Part shown: positions 1-9,604 of the stretch, in pieces
How positions within the stretch are numbered: the stretch's first letter is position 1
Layout: the number at the start of each line of letters is the position of its first letter
Origin: Lactobacillus kimbladii
Lineage (GTDB): Bacteria; Bacillota; Bacilli; Lactobacillales; Lactobacillaceae
Assembly (NCBI RefSeq): GCF_014323605.1
Contig: NZ_SCMB01000001.1
Coordinates: 558,001 to 622,000 of the forward strand
DNA: 64,000 nt
Direction: 5' to 3'
Made by a program: the position numbers and the translations under genes
The notes under the pieces: model-generated
What the model was told of the DNA's origin: nothing
The model's input: only the letters and a program-made list of their open reading frames with translations
Databases searched by the model: none

Positions 1-797
1 ATATCGTCACTTGGCTTAGGAGCAACACGACCAATTGAACCCATGTAAGCTGGGCATTTATCTTCAACAACACCCTTAGCCATAACTGAAGACATCAATG
101 GAGTCTTGAATTTTTCAGCGAATTTTTCTAAGACATCGCCATGACCCTTCATACCTAAACCGAAGTAAACAACTGGGTTCTTTGCTTCTTCAAGAACCTT
201 TACAGCTGCTTCAACTTCGTCTTTTCTTGGAGCTGCATAATTAGGAATTGCTTGCAATGCATTATAATTTACACGGAAATTGTCATCAATCTTGTCCCAG
301 CCAAAGTCCTTAGGAAGAATTAAGACAGCTGGACCCTTCTTAGCATATGCTTGACGGATTGCTTCATCCATCATTGAAGGAATTTGATCTGCGCGCTTGA
401 TTTGGTGATCCCAAACAGCGACTGGATCAAACCAAGGCTTTTCGTCAAAAGCCTGGAAGAAATCCATATCCTGACGACCAGTTGGAACGTTAGCTACGAT
501 AGCAACCATAGGAACCTTGTCGTATTTTGCGTCATACAAACCGTTCATCAAGTGAACAGCACCAGGACCAGCTGAGCCAAAGCATACACCGACCTTGCCA
601 GTTAATTTATATTCAGCTGAAGCTGCTAAAGCACCGGCCTCTTCATGCCGAACTTCAATATACTTCATCTTACCCTTAAAGTCATGGATAGCATTCATTG
701 TTGAGTCAAATGAACCACCTGGAAAACCATAAATATGATCAATATGCCAGTCCAATAAAACTTGGAGCATGGCATTTGCGCCATTAATTTTTGCCAT
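1..797 (-). CDS. spxB: Pyruvate oxidase, N-terminal part (cut by window edge)
   Basis: The leftward frame starts at ATG 797 after an AAGGAGAT ribosome site and stays open to base 1, giving about 265 residues of the roughly 580-600 expected. It begins MAKINGANAMLQVLLDWHID and contains a PGG motif, the EVRHEEAGALAA block with the glutamate that activates thiamine diphosphate, and CFGSAGPGAVHLMNGLYDA. These are hallmarks of the pyruvate oxidase branch of ThDP enzymes. The enzyme converts pyruvate, phosphate and oxygen to acetyl phosphate, CO2 and H2O2 in the cytosol. Acetolactate synthase is less likely because the GLYDA block follows the Pox pattern. The C-terminal FAD and ThDP-Mg parts lie outside the window. 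An upstream cre-like site suggests carbon-source control. Confidence 0.9.
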   Translation of the reverse strand, partial: MAKINGANAMLQVLLDWHIDHIYGFPGGSFDSTMNAIHDFKGKMKYIEVRHEEAGALAASAEYKLTGKVGVCFGSAGPGAVHLMNGLYDAKYDKVPMVAIVANVPTGRQDMDFFQAFDEKPWFDPVAVWDHQIKRADQIPSMMDEAIRQAYAKKGPAVLILPKDFGWDKIDDNFRVNYNALQAIPNYAAPRKDEVEAAVKVLEEAKNPVVYFGLGMKGHGDVLEKFAEKFKTPLMSSVMAKGVVEDKCPAYMGSIGRVAPKPSDD

Positions 798-896
798 TTT
801 AAAGTGCATCTCCTTAAATACATGTTTACTTACATATTGTATTAAAACATATAATTTCACAATTTCAAGTGACCAAAATTAACGATTAGCACAAGG

Positions 897-910
897 TGTA
901 AGCGCTTTGT
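897..910 (-). promoter_or_regulatory. Probable cre (CcpA) site upstream of pyruvate oxidase
   Basis: The 14-mer TGTAAGCGCTTTGT is a near-palindrome centred on AAGCGCTT and matches the left part of the cre consensus TGWAANCGNTNWCA. It lies about 100 bases upstream of the pyruvate oxidase start. AT-rich promoter-like sequence lies between them (a TTGAAA about 17 bases before TTAATA on the minus strand, 838-872). Pyruvate oxidase genes of lactobacilli are known CcpA targets. The assignment rests on sequence match and position only. Confidence 0.5.
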
Positions 911-1073
911 AAAAATATTATCTTCACAAAGTTAAGCAATTACTTTATAACTTTTAGATAATAGCAATAATCATATTTGTGATTACTTGATCATTACCAC
1001 AAAATTTGTGTATTCTTTTGTGTGCATTATTTAAAGAAAAATATTTTTTATAAGTTTTAAGTTTTTACTAAAT

Positions 1074-2972
1074 TTATTTATGAATTTTAGCGTAGCGACC
1101 ATTTTGCACGTAAACGCTTAGAATTGCCATGTCTGCCGGATTAACTCCCGAAATCCGTTCAGCCTGCGCAATTGTTTCTGGCCTGATTTTGGCAAATTTT
1201 TCGCGCGCTTCCGTTGCTAAACCATCAATTGCATTATAGTCGATGTCTGCAGGAATTTTCTTTGCTTCCTGACGGTGTAATTTATTAATTTGCTGCTGCT
1301 CCTTTTTGATATAGCCAGCATACTTAACGTTGATTTCAATCTGCTCTCTGACATAGCGTTCATTCGAAATAGGCACCCCCGTCAAGCGTTCAATATCCGC
1401 TACCCTAACTTTGGGCCTTCTTAAGAAAACATCTGCTTTAACACCAGCTTTAAGCTTGTCTTCTCCGATACTTGCAAGGTAGTCTTGTACCTCTTTAGTG
1501 GGGTGAACAGTAATCTTTTTAACAGCATTAGCAGCCTGCGCAATTTGTTCTTTCTTTGCTAAAAACTGGGAATAGCGCTCTTCAGAGATTAAGCCCAGTT
1601 GAAAACCGTAATCCGTTAAACGCAAATCAGCATTGTCATGACGCAAAATCAAACGGTACTCAGCACGTGAAGTTAGTAAACGATAAGGCTCTTCTGTCCC
1701 CTTAGTTACTAAATCATCGATTAAAACACCGATATAAGCTTCATCACGGCCTAAGGTAAAGCCTGGTTGACCGGCAGCTCGCAAAGCGGCATTAATACCA
1801 GCAATCAAACCTTGTCCTGCCGCTTCTTCATAGCCTGATGTGCCATTCATTTGGCCCGCAGTGAATAAATTTTTGATATTTTTAGTTTCCAAGGTATGTT
1901 TTAACTGCCAGGGATCGATTACATCGTATTCAATGGCGTAGCCTGGCCGCATCAATTCCGCGTTTTCAAGGCCGGCAACCGAATGCAGCATTTTTAACTG
2001 AATTTCTTCCGGCATTGAGGTTGAAAAATCGCCGACATAAACTTCTTTAGTATTTTTACCTTCTGGCTCTAGAAAAATCTGATGACGCGGCTTGTCCGCA
2101 AAACGAACTACTTTGGTTTCAATTGAGGGACAATAACGTGGTCCCACTCCCTTAATTTCTCCTGAAAACATTGGAGACCGGGTCAGGTTTTGGTTAATTA
2201 TTTTATGTGTAGTTTTATTAGTATATGTCATCCAGCAGGAAACCTGATTTTTGAGGTAGTCTTCATCTTTAGTTTCATAAGAAAAATGACGCGGAACTTT
2301 ATCACCAGGTTCTTCCTCAGTTTTAGAGTAATCGATGGTGTTGCTGTTAACACGAGGAGGCGTACCCGTTTTAAAACGGCGCAGTTTGAATCCTAATTTC
2401 TCCAGATTTTCTGATAATTTAATTGCTGGAACAGTATTGTTAGGACCAGATGAATAATTCAATTCACCAATAAAAATGCGCCCGCGAGCTGACGTACCAG
2501 TGGTTAAAACAACACTTTTAGCGTGATATTTAGCCCCAGTATTAGTAATTAAGCCTTTGCAGACCCCATCTTCGACAATCAGTTCATCAACTGTCGCCTG
2601 CCTTAAAGTCAAATTAGGCGTTTCTTCAATCACTTTTTTCATCTGCTCATGGTATTGCCATTTATCAGCTTGTGCCCGCAAGGCCCGTACAGCTGGTCCT
2701 TTACCCGTATTTAACATGCGCATCTGAATATAGGTTGCATCAATATTTTTACCCATTTGGCCGCCTAAAGCATCAATTTCTCGCACTACCGTACCCTTTG
2801 CTGGGCCACCTACTGATGGATTGCAGGGCATAAATGCTACCATATCAAGACTAATCGTTAACAGTAGTGTTTTTTGGCCCATTCTGGCGCTAGCCAAAGC
2901 AGCCTCACTGCCAGCATGACCAGCCCCAACTACAATGACATCATAATCATTTGAGTCATAACTCTTAATCAT
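1074..2972 (-). CDS. mnmG: tRNA uridine-5-carboxymethylaminomethyl synthesis enzyme MnmG
   Basis: This 632-residue FAD protein works with MnmE to place the carboxymethylaminomethyl group on wobble U34 of tRNAs. The Rossmann motif GAGHAG is at residues 16-21. The family blocks [31 protein letters not shown] and the C-terminal helical region are all present at usual length. It lies 10 bases downstream of mnmE on the same strand, so the two partner genes are very likely cotranscribed. The order yidC-mnmE-mnmG is the usual firmicute arrangement next to oriC, here without a jag gene between yidC and mnmE. Confidence 0.97.
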   Translation of the reverse strand: MIKSYDSNDYDVIVVGAGHAGSEAALASARMGQKTLLLTISLDMVAFMPCNPSVGGPAKGTVVREIDALGGQMGKNIDATYIQMRMLNTGKGPAVRALRAQADKWQYHEQMKKVIEETPNLTLRQATVDELIVEDGVCKGLITNTGAKYHAKSVVLTTGTSARGRIFIGELNYSSGPNNTVPAIKLSENLEKLGFKLRRFKTGTPPRVNSNTIDYSKTEEEPGDKVPRHFSYETKDEDYLKNQVSCWMTYTNKTTHKIINQNLTRSPMFSGEIKGVGPRYCPSIETKVVRFADKPRHQIFLEPEGKNTKEVYVGDFSTSMPEEIQLKMLHSVAGLENAELMRPGYAIEYDVIDPWQLKHTLETKNIKNLFTAGQMNGTSGYEEAAGQGLIAGINAALRAAGQPGFTLGRDEAYIGVLIDDLVTKGTEEPYRLLTSRAEYRLILRHDNADLRLTDYGFQLGLISEERYSQFLAKKEQIAQAANAVKKITVHPTKEVQDYLASIGEDKLKAGVKADVFLRRPKVRVADIERLTGVPISNERYVREQIEINVKYAGYIKKEQQQINKLHRQEAKKIPADIDYNAIDGLATEAREKFAKIRPETIAQAERISGVNPADMAILSVYVQNGRYAKIHK

Positions 2973-2982
2973 TAACTTCCAC

Positions 2983-4368
2983 CTATTTTCCTAAACAAAA
3001 TTGACTGAACAGTTCATTAACCAACTCATCCGGACTACTTTCTCCTGTAATCTGGCCTAATGTATCCCAAGCACCGTTGAAATCAATTTGGGCAATATCT
3101 AAAGGTACTTCATCTTTTAACGCCTGAACGACATCTTGCAGCTGCTTTTTGGCCTTTTCCAGCAGGCCTACTTGTCTCTGGTTGGTTACCATTACTTGAT
3201 CGTTAGAATTCTCAATACCCTGGAAAAACAGTTCCTTAATTGCATCTTCTAACTGAGCAAGATTTTGCTCCTTTAAAATTGAAATGGCGATTACTGGACT
3301 TTCAGTCAGCTGTTTAACCTGAGCAGCAGAAACTTTTTGCCCCAAATCCGTTTTGTTCAAAATGGCAATTCGCTTTTTCCCACTAGTAGCATCAATTAAG
3401 GCATAGTCTTCTTGAGATAATTCCTTACTTGAATCAAACAAGAGTAGAACCAAATCAGCTTTTGCCAGTGCTTTTTTGGAACGTTCAACCCCAATTTTTT
3501 CTACCTTATTATCAGTATGTCTGATGCCGGCAGTATCAATTAATTTTAAGGGGACGCCTTTAACTGAGACATATTCTTCTAATGTGTCACGCGTCGTGCC
3601 GGCAACATCTGTCACGATTGCCGTATCACTTTGAGTCAGATAATTAAGTAAAGATGATTTCCCGACATTAGGTTGCCCAATGATTGCAGTAGCCAGGCCG
3701 TTACGTAACGCCGTTCCTTCACTTGCCGTTTTGAGCAATTTATCTATTTTAGCAATAACTGCCTGGGAAACACTGGTCATCTGCTTGGCTGTGACAGTAT
3801 CTGCATCATACTCAGGATAATCAATATTAACTTCTACATTGGCTAGTGTATCTAAAATTTCCTGCCGCATTGCCCTAATTTTCTCAAGCAGACCACCCTG
3901 CAGCTGAGTTTCAGCCACTTGTCTGGCCTTATCAGTTTTAGCACGAACAATATCCATTACGCTTTCAGCTTGCGTTAAATCAATTCGGCCATTAACAAAC
4001 GCCCTTTTAGTAAATTCACCAGGATCAGCCATACGCGCACCATTTTTTAATAATAACTGCAAAATATGGTTAGTGACAACAATGCCGCCATGACAATTAA
4101 TCTCAACAATGTCCTCACGGGTAAATGTCTTAGGAGCAAGCATCACAGAAACCATAACTTCATCAATGACTTGCCCACTTATTGGATCAACTATATGACC
4201 ATAATGAATAGTGTGTGTTGGCACTTTAATTAAATTAGCACCCTTGAAAACCTTATTGGCAATTTTAACTGCTTCTTCACCAGACATGCGGACAATAGAG
4301 ATTCCACCTTCACCAATTGGCGTTGAAATTGCTGCAATCGTATCAAACTCCGTTAAAGTTTGTGCCAT
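2983..4368 (-). CDS. mnmE: tRNA modification GTPase MnmE
   Basis: This 461-residue, potassium-dependent GTPase is the partner of MnmG. It has an N-terminal formyl-THF-binding domain (about 1-120), a helical domain, and an inserted G domain with [12 protein letters not shown] (G1), DTAGI (G3) and NKTD (G4). It ends in FCLGK, the conserved C-terminal Cys-x-Gly-Lys motif, with Cys458. The length is normal. It begins at an ATG behind an AAGGAG site, downstream of the yidC terminator hairpin, so it probably has its own promoter or depends on read-through. Confidence 0.97.
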   Translation of the reverse strand: MAQTLTEFDTIAAISTPIGEGGISIVRMSGEEAVKIANKVFKGANLIKVPTHTIHYGHIVDPISGQVIDEVMVSVMLAPKTFTREDIVEINCHGGIVVTNHILQLLLKNGARMADPGEFTKRAFVNGRIDLTQAESVMDIVRAKTDKARQVAETQLQGGLLEKIRAMRQEILDTLANVEVNIDYPEYDADTVTAKQMTSVSQAVIAKIDKLLKTASEGTALRNGLATAIIGQPNVGKSSLLNYLTQSDTAIVTDVAGTTRDTLEEYVSVKGVPLKLIDTAGIRHTDNKVEKIGVERSKKALAKADLVLLLFDSSKELSQEDYALIDATSGKKRIAILNKTDLGQKVSAAQVKQLTESPVIAISILKEQNLAQLEDAIKELFFQGIENSNDQVMVTNQRQVGLLEKAKKQLQDVVQALKDEVPLDIAQIDFNGAWDTLGQITGESSPDELVNELFSQFCLGK

Positions 4369-4386
4369 GATTTTCTCCTTTTCAAT

Positions 4387-4437
4387 AAAAAAAGCGCATT
4401 ACTCCACCATGAATAATCACGATGGATAAAGCACTTT
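4387..4437 (-). terminator. Terminator hairpin after yidC
   Basis: Read on the minus strand this is an imperfect hairpin with outer arms AAGTGC/GCGCTT and an inner stem TTATCCATCGTG/CATGGTGGAGTAA. A run of seven T follows. It sits between the yidC stop and the mnmE start and separates the rpmH-rnpA-yidC transcript from mnmE-mnmG. Confidence 0.7.
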
Positions 4438-4472
4438 GACTACTTTATCTAAATCATTAATTTAGATTAACA

Positions 4473-5336
4473 TTATTTTCTACGTTTTAATCGTTTATAC
4501 GTTCTTCTTAGCTGCCGTTTTCGTTCGCGCTCCTGGCGTTCTTTTTCTTCCAGTTCACGCCGATACTTAATTGGGTTTTGCAGAATGAAAGTCTGAACTA
4601 CCTGGAACAGGTTGGAAATTACCCAGTAAACTACAATAGCTGACTGGAAATATATACCCATTACACCAACCATAATTGCCATACCATAAGTCATAATCTT
4701 GGTTGACAAAGTTTGTGATTCTTTAGGCGTGGATAACTGACTGATATAAGTTGATATAAAAGTCAAAATCATAGACAAAATTGGCATAATAAAGTATGGA
4801 TCTGGCTTACCTAAATCCATCCACATAAAGTGGCCAGTTTGCAGCTGCGGCGTTTGCCAAATTGCGCCATACAATGCATACATAACCGGTAACTGAATAA
4901 TTAACGGCAAACAGCCAGCATAAGGATTAATTCCAGCTTCCTTATAGAGTTTGTTTGTTTCTTGCGACAACAAAGTTCTAGATTCGGTATCGCTGCCAGG
5001 ATATTTCTTACGCAAAGCATCTATTTCTGGCTGAATTTTTTGCATCTTAGTAGTGCTCTTAATCTGAATCGCACTAAGTGGATACAAAATTAGCCGTACA
5101 ATGATCGTAAAGATAATAATTGCCCAGCCATAGTTATTGCCTACCAGTTTAGACAGCCACAGCAAAAACGTGGACATGTAATAAATGACCCAGCGATTCC
5201 ACCAGCTGCCACTTGTATGAGAAATAGGCGCCGGCTTAGCATTTGACGCACATCCTGTTAATACAACTGCTAATGCAGCTACTGTAAGCAGCACAAGTAG
5301 ACGCTTGACATTCTTTTTAGTTAAAATGTCTTTCAC
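4473..5336 (-). CDS. yidC: Membrane protein insertase YidC/OxaA (lipoprotein)
   Basis: This is a Sec-linked and independent insertase for membrane proteins, 287 residues. I place the start at GTG 5336. A GAGGAA site lies 7 bases upstream inside the end of rnpA, and this start gives a clean lipoprotein signal ending LTGC with lipidated Cys29. The frame is open back to 5372, which would add 12 residues before the signal peptide. Five membrane spans and the PGCLPLIIQLPVMYALY-like family region (here AGCLPLIIQLPVMYALYGAI) follow. The C-terminus is strongly basic (RQLRRTYKRLKRRK), which is typical for ribosome contact. Only one base separates it from rnpA. Confidence 0.93.
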   Translation of the reverse strand: MKDILTKKNVKRLLVLLTVAALAVVLTGCASNAKPAPISHTSGSWWNRWVIYYMSTFLLWLSKLVGNNYGWAIIIFTIIVRLILYPLSAIQIKSTTKMQKIQPEIDALRKKYPGSDTESRTLLSQETNKLYKEAGINPYAGCLPLIIQLPVMYALYGAIWQTPQLQTGHFMWMDLGKPDPYFIMPILSMILTFISTYISQLSTPKESQTLSTKIMTYGMAIMVGVMGIYFQSAIVVYWVISNLFQVVQTFILQNPIKYRRELEEKERQERERKRQLRRTYKRLKRRK

Positions 5337-5337
5337 T

Positions 5338-5706
5338 CTAATCTTCCTCAACTTTATTCGGTATCTCTTCAATTATATTGGCTAAAAAGAGTGCATGCAA
5401 GAGGTTCTTACGAACATCATCCCATCTAAAGTTACGTGCATATGGCCTAGCAATCACTAAAAAATCAATATGCGGCTTAATTAAAGGTTTATTTTCAGTA
5501 AGAACTGCACGAATATAACGTTTGAGGCGATTACGAACTACAGCAGTATGTCCGACCTTTTTACCAACAGAAATACCAACACGAAAATGTTCGTTTTCCG
5601 GTTTCTCCAGTTGATAAATAACAAAAGCCCGGTTTGCTATTGAATTACCTGATTTAAAAACTGTTTGAAAATCATTTTCTGTTTTAACACGATAAGACTT
5701 TCTCAA
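5338..5706 (-). CDS. rnpA: Ribonuclease P protein component
   Basis: This 122-residue basic protein assists the RNase P RNA in cutting the 5' leader from tRNA precursors. It has the signature [14 protein letters not shown] and the usual N-terminal [20 protein letters not shown]. The start codon is TTG at 5706. The ATG ten bases upstream is in another frame, and a GAGTGG sequence serves as the ribosome site. It follows rpmH after a terminator-like hairpin and is followed directly by yidC. Confidence 0.95.
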   Translation of the reverse strand: MRKSYRVKTENDFQTVFKSGNSIANRAFVIYQLEKPENEHFRVGISVGKKVGHTAVVRNRLKRYIRAVLTENKPLIKPHIDFLVIARPYARNFRWDDVRKNLLHALFLANIIEEIPNKVEED

Positions 5707-5731
5707 AACGTTTCATTCCACTCTTATAAAT

Positions 5732-5760
5732 TAAAAAAACCACTGGGATTTCAGTGGTTT
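5732..5760 (-). terminator. Terminator/attenuator between rpmH and rnpA
   Basis: The minus strand reads AAACCACTG, a short loop, CAGTGGTTT and then a run of T. This is a textbook intrinsic terminator whose left arm begins inside the rpmH stop codon. Because rnpA and yidC follow at once, it probably works as an attenuator that lowers rnpA expression relative to L34. Confidence 0.85.
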
Positions 5761-5899
5761 AAGCAGATAAGACTTTTCTACCCTTTGCACGGCGTCTAGC
5801 CAAAACCTTACGGCCATTAGATGTACTCATCCGTTTCATAAAGCCATGAACTCTTGAACGGTGACGCTTTTTAGGTTGGTAAGTTCTTTTAGTTGTCAT
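5759..5899 (-). CDS. rpmH: 50S ribosomal protein L34
   Basis: This is a 46-residue, very basic ribosomal protein, [20 protein letters not shown] onward, ending GRKVLSA. The open frame extends upstream to 5989, but ATG 5899 follows a GGAGGTGTAGTTT ribosome site and gives the universal L34 N-terminus. L34 is required late in 50S assembly. It heads the rpmH-rnpA-yidC cluster leading away from oriC. Confidence 0.97.
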   Translation of the reverse strand: MTTKRTYQPKKRHRSRVHGFMKRMSTSNGRKVLARRRAKGRKVLSA

Positions 5900-5948
5900 T
5901 AAACTACACCTCCAATTTTTTGTATGCAGACTGCACAATTTAATATCT

Positions 5949-5977
5949 AGAATACCATGATTAAAGTAAAAAACCAA
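5949..5977 (-). promoter_or_regulatory. Promoter of rpmH
   Basis: On the minus strand, TTGGTT (5972-5977) and TATTCT (5949-5954) are separated by 17 bases. They sit about 50 bases before the L34 start codon. This is a good sigma-A type match. Confidence 0.6.
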
Positions 5978-6143
5978 GTAAAAAGACAAAAAAATGCGAA
6001 TTTATTACCTAAATATACGGTCTCGTTCTATTAGATTTTGATTTTTTTCATTAAAGTGCTTGGTCAACCTTTTAATCTTTATTTTCCTCTTTCAAAGATG
6101 CAATTTATTTCTATTTTTTTACCTTTAATATCTAGAACATTTC

Positions 6144-6425
6144 CTAGGACAAGTCATCTTGCGTAATTTCAATTGACGGATAGTGCCCGAGATCTGGTAA
6201 ATATTTATCTAAAGGGCAGCTATAAACCATGTAATAGTCTCCTTCTTTTTTACTGGCATTTAATTCACTTAACTTTTGTTTAGCTTTTGCAACATCCTTT
6301 GTAATGTAAACAACACTGACGACCCCTATCTTATTCTGACCGTTATTTTCTACATTTCCTTTAAGGATCAGCTTTAAATTGCCATCATCATTTAAGCCTA
6401 GCTCAACATAATCTTGATAATTCAT
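6144..6425 (-). CDS. Hypothetical protein, 93 residues
   Basis: The reading frame has a good AAGAAGG site before ATG 6425. The product is small, soluble and mixed alpha/beta, beginning MNYQDYVELGLNDDGNLKLI and ending EITQDDLS, with no membrane segment. I do not recognise a family. It is isolated between the rpmH promoter and the phosphatase operon terminator on the same strand. It looks like a real single-gene unit because the ribosome site and amino-acid composition are normal. Confidence 0.6.
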   Translation of the reverse strand: MNYQDYVELGLNDDGNLKLILKGNVENNGQNKIGVVSVVYITKDVAKAKQKLSELNASKKEGDYYMVYSCPLDKYLPDLGHYPSIEITQDDLS

Positions 6426-6503
6426 ATAATGCCTTCTTAGCAGATAAACTTAATAAAATAAAAATGTTTTAATTTATTATAATTATACGCTTATTGATAC
6501 TTT

Positions 6504-6538
6504 TAAAAAATCCCGCAATTAATCAGATAATTTCGGGA
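6504..6538 (-). terminator. Terminator of the PTS-phosphatase operon
   Basis: On the minus strand CCCGAAATTA and TAATTGCGGG form a stem followed by ATTTTTT. It lies 27 bases after the phosphatase stop codon. Confidence 0.8.
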
Positions 6539-6564
6539 CTTAATTTTTTATATGATAATAAAAC

Positions 6565-7590
6565 TTATTCTAAATACATTTTTCTTAGTTTATCAATGTC
6601 ATTTTTACTTATTTTCAATTCATTCTTTAAATATGAATCAATGCTACCTGAAATATTAACCATTTCAGCAAACGATGCTTCTAAGTATTCTGACCGGGTA
6701 TCAAGCATTGAAAACAGATAATCTAACACATTTTGATCACTAGTTTCGTTTGCATACTGCGCCATTCGTCTTTTATTTCTTTGAATACGCAAAGTTTTAG
6801 TTAACATGTAATCTTCTAGAATAGTATCCATATTTACACCAAGTAGATACAAAATCAGGGCTACACCATAACCAGTCCGATCCTTGCCACCACGACAGTG
6901 CTGATCAAGTGGTATATTCTTTTGGTCTAAAACAACAGTCAACATCTTACGATAAATCTTTTTATTTTCATCTAACCGAACAAAGTCTTTCCCCTGATCA
7001 ATCATTGTTTTACCAGAATTATCAAACTTAACATTTTTATCAACCTCACGTTGTACTAGTTGGCGTACCTTTTCTTTAGTACTACCAGCTTTAGCTGCTA
7101 AAACTGCTCTTTGTGCTTCAGGTACTAAATGCACAGTCTGTTGCAAAGTTGACCAAGTTTGATTCGGCTGTGACTGATACTCATCTTCACTGCGATAATC
7201 AATCACTGTTTTTATTCCGATATCATCTAAAACTTTTTTATCGTGTTCAGTTAAACGATGCAAGTGATCTGAACGAAAAAGTTTACCCCACTTAATACGT
7301 TTGCCATTTGCACCAATATAACCACCTAAATCACGAAAATTATTACTTCCTTGAAGTGGTAAAACTCTGTTAGTGTAAATTATTTGGTTATCCTCATCCT
7401 TTAGCAAAAAATACGGCCGGTAATATTTAGTTATTTTAAATTCTGCATGATTTGCCTTTGTTTCCGTTAAAAATTCGGATACTTCTTCATCAGGTCGAGG
7501 TAATAAATAGATTGCCACACTTTTAGCACTCTTCCATTTTAATGAATAGTTATTCTGATTCAGATATTTAACTTCAACTTGTGAAATCAT
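6565..7590 (-). CDS. Tyrosine-protein phosphatase-like protein (Y_phosphatase3 type)
   Basis: 341 residues. Residues about 1-80 form a beta-rich, fibronectin-like lead-in. The family block NFRDLGGY is at 84-91, and the phosphatase loop HCRGGKDRTG carries Cys232 and Arg238 in the C-x5-R arrangement. This is the family of bacterial DSP/Lip-A-type phosphatases that act on phosphotyrosine, phosphoinositide or small phosphate esters. It starts 12 bases after the EIIC gene, so it is part of the PTS operon. That makes a role on a phosphorylated import product or a PTS-linked signal plausible, but this is inference. No secretion signal is visible. Confidence 0.85.
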   Translation of the reverse strand: MISQVEVKYLNQNNYSLKWKSAKSVAIYLLPRPDEEVSEFLTETKANHAEFKITKYYRPYFLLKDEDNQIIYTNRVLPLQGSNNFRDLGGYIGANGKRIKWGKLFRSDHLHRLTEHDKKVLDDIGIKTVIDYRSEDEYQSQPNQTWSTLQQTVHLVPEAQRAVLAAKAGSTKEKVRQLVQREVDKNVKFDNSGKTMIDQGKDFVRLDENKKIYRKMLTVVLDQKNIPLDQHCRGGKDRTGYGVALILYLLGVNMDTILEDYMLTKTLRIQRNKRRMAQYANETSDQNVLDYLFSMLDTRSEYLEASFAEMVNISGSIDSYLKNELKISKNDIDKLRKMYLE

Positions 7591-7602
7591 CTATTTCCCC
7601 CT

Positions 7603-8889
7603 TTACTCGGCAGTTTGTGCCTTAGCTGCTTCTTCATTACAACATTGTTTATCAATCAGCTTCATAAACGGATACCACACTGCAAGTAGAATTAACAACT
7701 GGACGACATGCCAAATGACCATACGCCAGCCGCCTAATAGAAAGGCTCTAAAGAATTCTGGTGTCCCAGCAGTTTGTACAGGGATACCATTAGGTCTTGG
7801 GATTAAACCTATATACGTTGCTAAGTATGTAGCGGCCACACTAATAGTTCCACCCATAGTCAGAGGAATAAAAGCCAATGGATTTAAAACCATAGGAATA
7901 CCAAACTTAAACGGCTCACTAATACCAAAGAAGGCTGGAATGAAACCTACTTTACCAAGTGAACGTAATCTTTCACTCTTAGAACGCAAGCATAAAATCG
8001 CATATGCTAGTGCACGAGGACCCTTTTGGTTAGTAATGAATGTCATTGTCACAATATAAGGCAAGGCTACTCCTGCCTTAAATGCATTTAAATTAGCCAC
8101 ATCGAACGGATAAAACAATGTATATAATACGGCTGTTGTTGCCATCGTACCATGTATTCCGAAAAACCAGCAAAATTCAGCGAAGAAAACTAAAACCAAA
8201 GCTGCAAACGGACTTGAACCTAAGCCCTGAAGTGGTATTTGGATCAATTTCATAATCATATCATCAATGTTATGGTACGGTGTCAAAGCAAACAAGAAAT
8301 TAACGATTGCATAAATTATTGTAATCAAAAAAATCGGCAGCATGGAAGCAAAAGTCTTTGAAACAAACTCTGGAACACTATCCGGCATTTTAATTACCAA
8401 ATGTTTGTTATTAGCAAAAAGTGCAAATAATCTGGTTGCAGTTAGTGCTACTACCATTGCAACAAGCATCCCTTGTGAGCCAATGTAATTCATATCAAGT
8501 CCAATAAATTTACCTTTTTGAACTAGCATTGGAGTAACCAATAAAAAAGCAACAAGAGAAGAGATTATTGACATAAACTTATCGACTTTCAGTTCTGCTG
8601 CTAAACTATTAGACAATGAAATAACAACATATATTGATAAGATATCTGTAGTAACTGCTGTAATAATATTAAAAATATTTTTCAAACCGCTTTGCGTAAT
8701 GAAAGCTTGATATGGACCTATATTTAAACTGAAAAATATTGAAGCAAATGACCCTACCATTAGAACAGGCAGAATAGCCATCATACCACCAGCAATGGCA
8801 GAAACGTATTTGTTACGCTGGAACTTGCCCATTCCTGTTTGTATCTTATTTCGTAATTTACTTAGATTAGTTTTACTTGCTGCTGTCAT
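7603..8889 (-). CDS. PTS EIIC, lactose/cellobiose family
   Basis: This is a 428-residue membrane permease of a sugar phosphotransferase system with about ten hydrophobic spans. It has family motifs such as FFGIHGTMATTAVLYT, GISEPFKFGIPMVLNP near residues 320-340 and an N-terminal KFQRNKYVSAIAGGMMAILPVL. ATG 8889 overlaps the end of the EIIB gene by 17 bases, which implies translational coupling. The substrate is probably a beta-glucoside or chito-type disaccharide by family, but no phospho-glycosidase is linked here, so the sugar is unknown. Confidence 0.9.
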   Translation of the reverse strand: MTAASKTNLSKLRNKIQTGMGKFQRNKYVSAIAGGMMAILPVLMVGSFASIFFSLNIGPYQAFITQSGLKNIFNIITAVTTDILSIYVVISLSNSLAAELKVDKFMSIISSLVAFLLVTPMLVQKGKFIGLDMNYIGSQGMLVAMVVALTATRLFALFANNKHLVIKMPDSVPEFVSKTFASMLPIFLITIIYAIVNFLFALTPYHNIDDMIMKLIQIPLQGLGSSPFAALVLVFFAEFCWFFGIHGTMATTAVLYTLFYPFDVANLNAFKAGVALPYIVTMTFITNQKGPRALAYAILCLRSKSERLRSLGKVGFIPAFFGISEPFKFGIPMVLNPLAFIPLTMGGTISVAATYLATYIGLIPRPNGIPVQTAGTPEFFRAFLLGGWRMVIWHVVQLLILLAVWYPFMKLIDKQCCNEEAAKAQTAE

Positions 8890-9199
8890 TAGCTTTCCCC
8901 GCTCCTTTCAATACTTTCATTGCATCATTTAAAACTTTTTCGCCATTCATCATTCCGTAATCCATTTGGTCAATTACTCTGACTGGAATTGAAAATTCTT
9001 TTTCCAGTTCAGGCTTGATATGTCCAACTTGCGGTCCGAGTAAAATGATGTCCAAATCATCATAATTATTCAGAGCAGATTCAGCTACAGCATTAATTTC
9101 TACATCAATGTTTTCCTTCTTAGCTGCCTTTTTCATTTGTGTTACTAACATACTTGTAGAAAAACCACCTGCACAGGCTAACATAATTTTATAAGTCAT
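8873..9199 (-). CDS. PTS EIIB, lactose/cellobiose family
   Basis: This 108-residue cytosolic phosphocarrier hands phosphate from EIIA to the incoming sugar. The phosphorylated cysteine is Cys9 in LACAGGFSTSMLV, the typical P-loop-like motif of this family. A LLGPQVGHIKPE segment follows in the middle. Its start overlaps the EIIA end by 11 bases and its end overlaps EIIC, so the three are one coupled unit. Confidence 0.93.
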   Translation of the reverse strand: MTYKIMLACAGGFSTSMLVTQMKKAAKKENIDVEINAVAESALNNYDDLDIILLGPQVGHIKPELEKEFSIPVRVIDQMDYGMMNGEKVLNDAMKVLKGAGKANDSSK

Positions 9200-9509
9200 C
9201 TTTTATCTCCTTTGAACTTAAAATTGCAATTATTTCTTTTGCCAAATCATTTACTGTCATTGCATTCATTAAATGATCTTGTGCATGTACCATTAATAAA
9301 GTTGGCGCTTTACCCTGACCATTAACTTCTTTTTGTAACAACTTAGTCTGTAAGTTATGTGCTTTGACTAGATCATCGTGCGCTTTTTGCATTAATAGTT
9401 CACTAGCCTTCAAGTCTCGCTCACGGGCTTTTCTAATTGCCTCAATGCTATTAGATCTGGCACTACCTCCTTGTGAAATTAATTGCATTATTACTTGCTC
9501 ATCACTCAT
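9189..9509 (-). CDS. PTS EIIA, lactose/cellobiose family
   Basis: This is a 106-residue, all-helical EIIA, first gene of the operon. The active-site region LMVHAQDHLMNAMTV contains the phospho-accepting histidine. The N-terminus MSDEQVIMQLISQGGSARSN matches the family. ATG 9509 is preceded by a strong GGGAGGCG ribosome site. A cre-like palindrome overlaps the -10 region, so carbon catabolite repression is likely. Confidence 0.93.
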   Translation of the reverse strand: MSDEQVIMQLISQGGSARSNSIEAIRKARERDLKASELLMQKAHDDLVKAHNLQTKLLQKEVNGQGKAPTLLMVHAQDHLMNAMTVNDLAKEIIAILSSKEIKDDL

Positions 9510-9540
9510 CTTTACGCCTCCCTTTGTTGTTTCAAATGCA

Positions 9541-9556
9541 ATTATAAGCGCTTACA
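9541..9556 (-). promoter_or_regulatory. cre site overlapping the -10 of the PTS-phosphatase operon
   Basis: On the minus strand TGTAAGCGCTTATA (9543-9556) matches the cre consensus except for its end. It overlaps a TATAAT (9541-9546) about 35 bases before EIIA. The -35 (GAGGGT) is poor, so the promoter may need an activator such as the RpiR-type protein upstream. Confidence 0.65.
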
Positions 9557-9604
9557 TTTTTTTACCCTCGATTTTTTGGAAAAGTACACTCGTAATCCCT
9601 TAAA

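Noticed and set aside
2190-2396. Plus-strand frame inside mnmG
   Set aside because: It is antisense to a clear enzyme gene, has no ribosome site, and its composition is that of a shadow frame. The same holds for the other frames opposite core genes.
5759-5989. 76-residue version of L34
   Set aside because: The extra N-terminal 30 residues cover the promoter and ribosome site. The universal L34 N-terminus begins at 5899.
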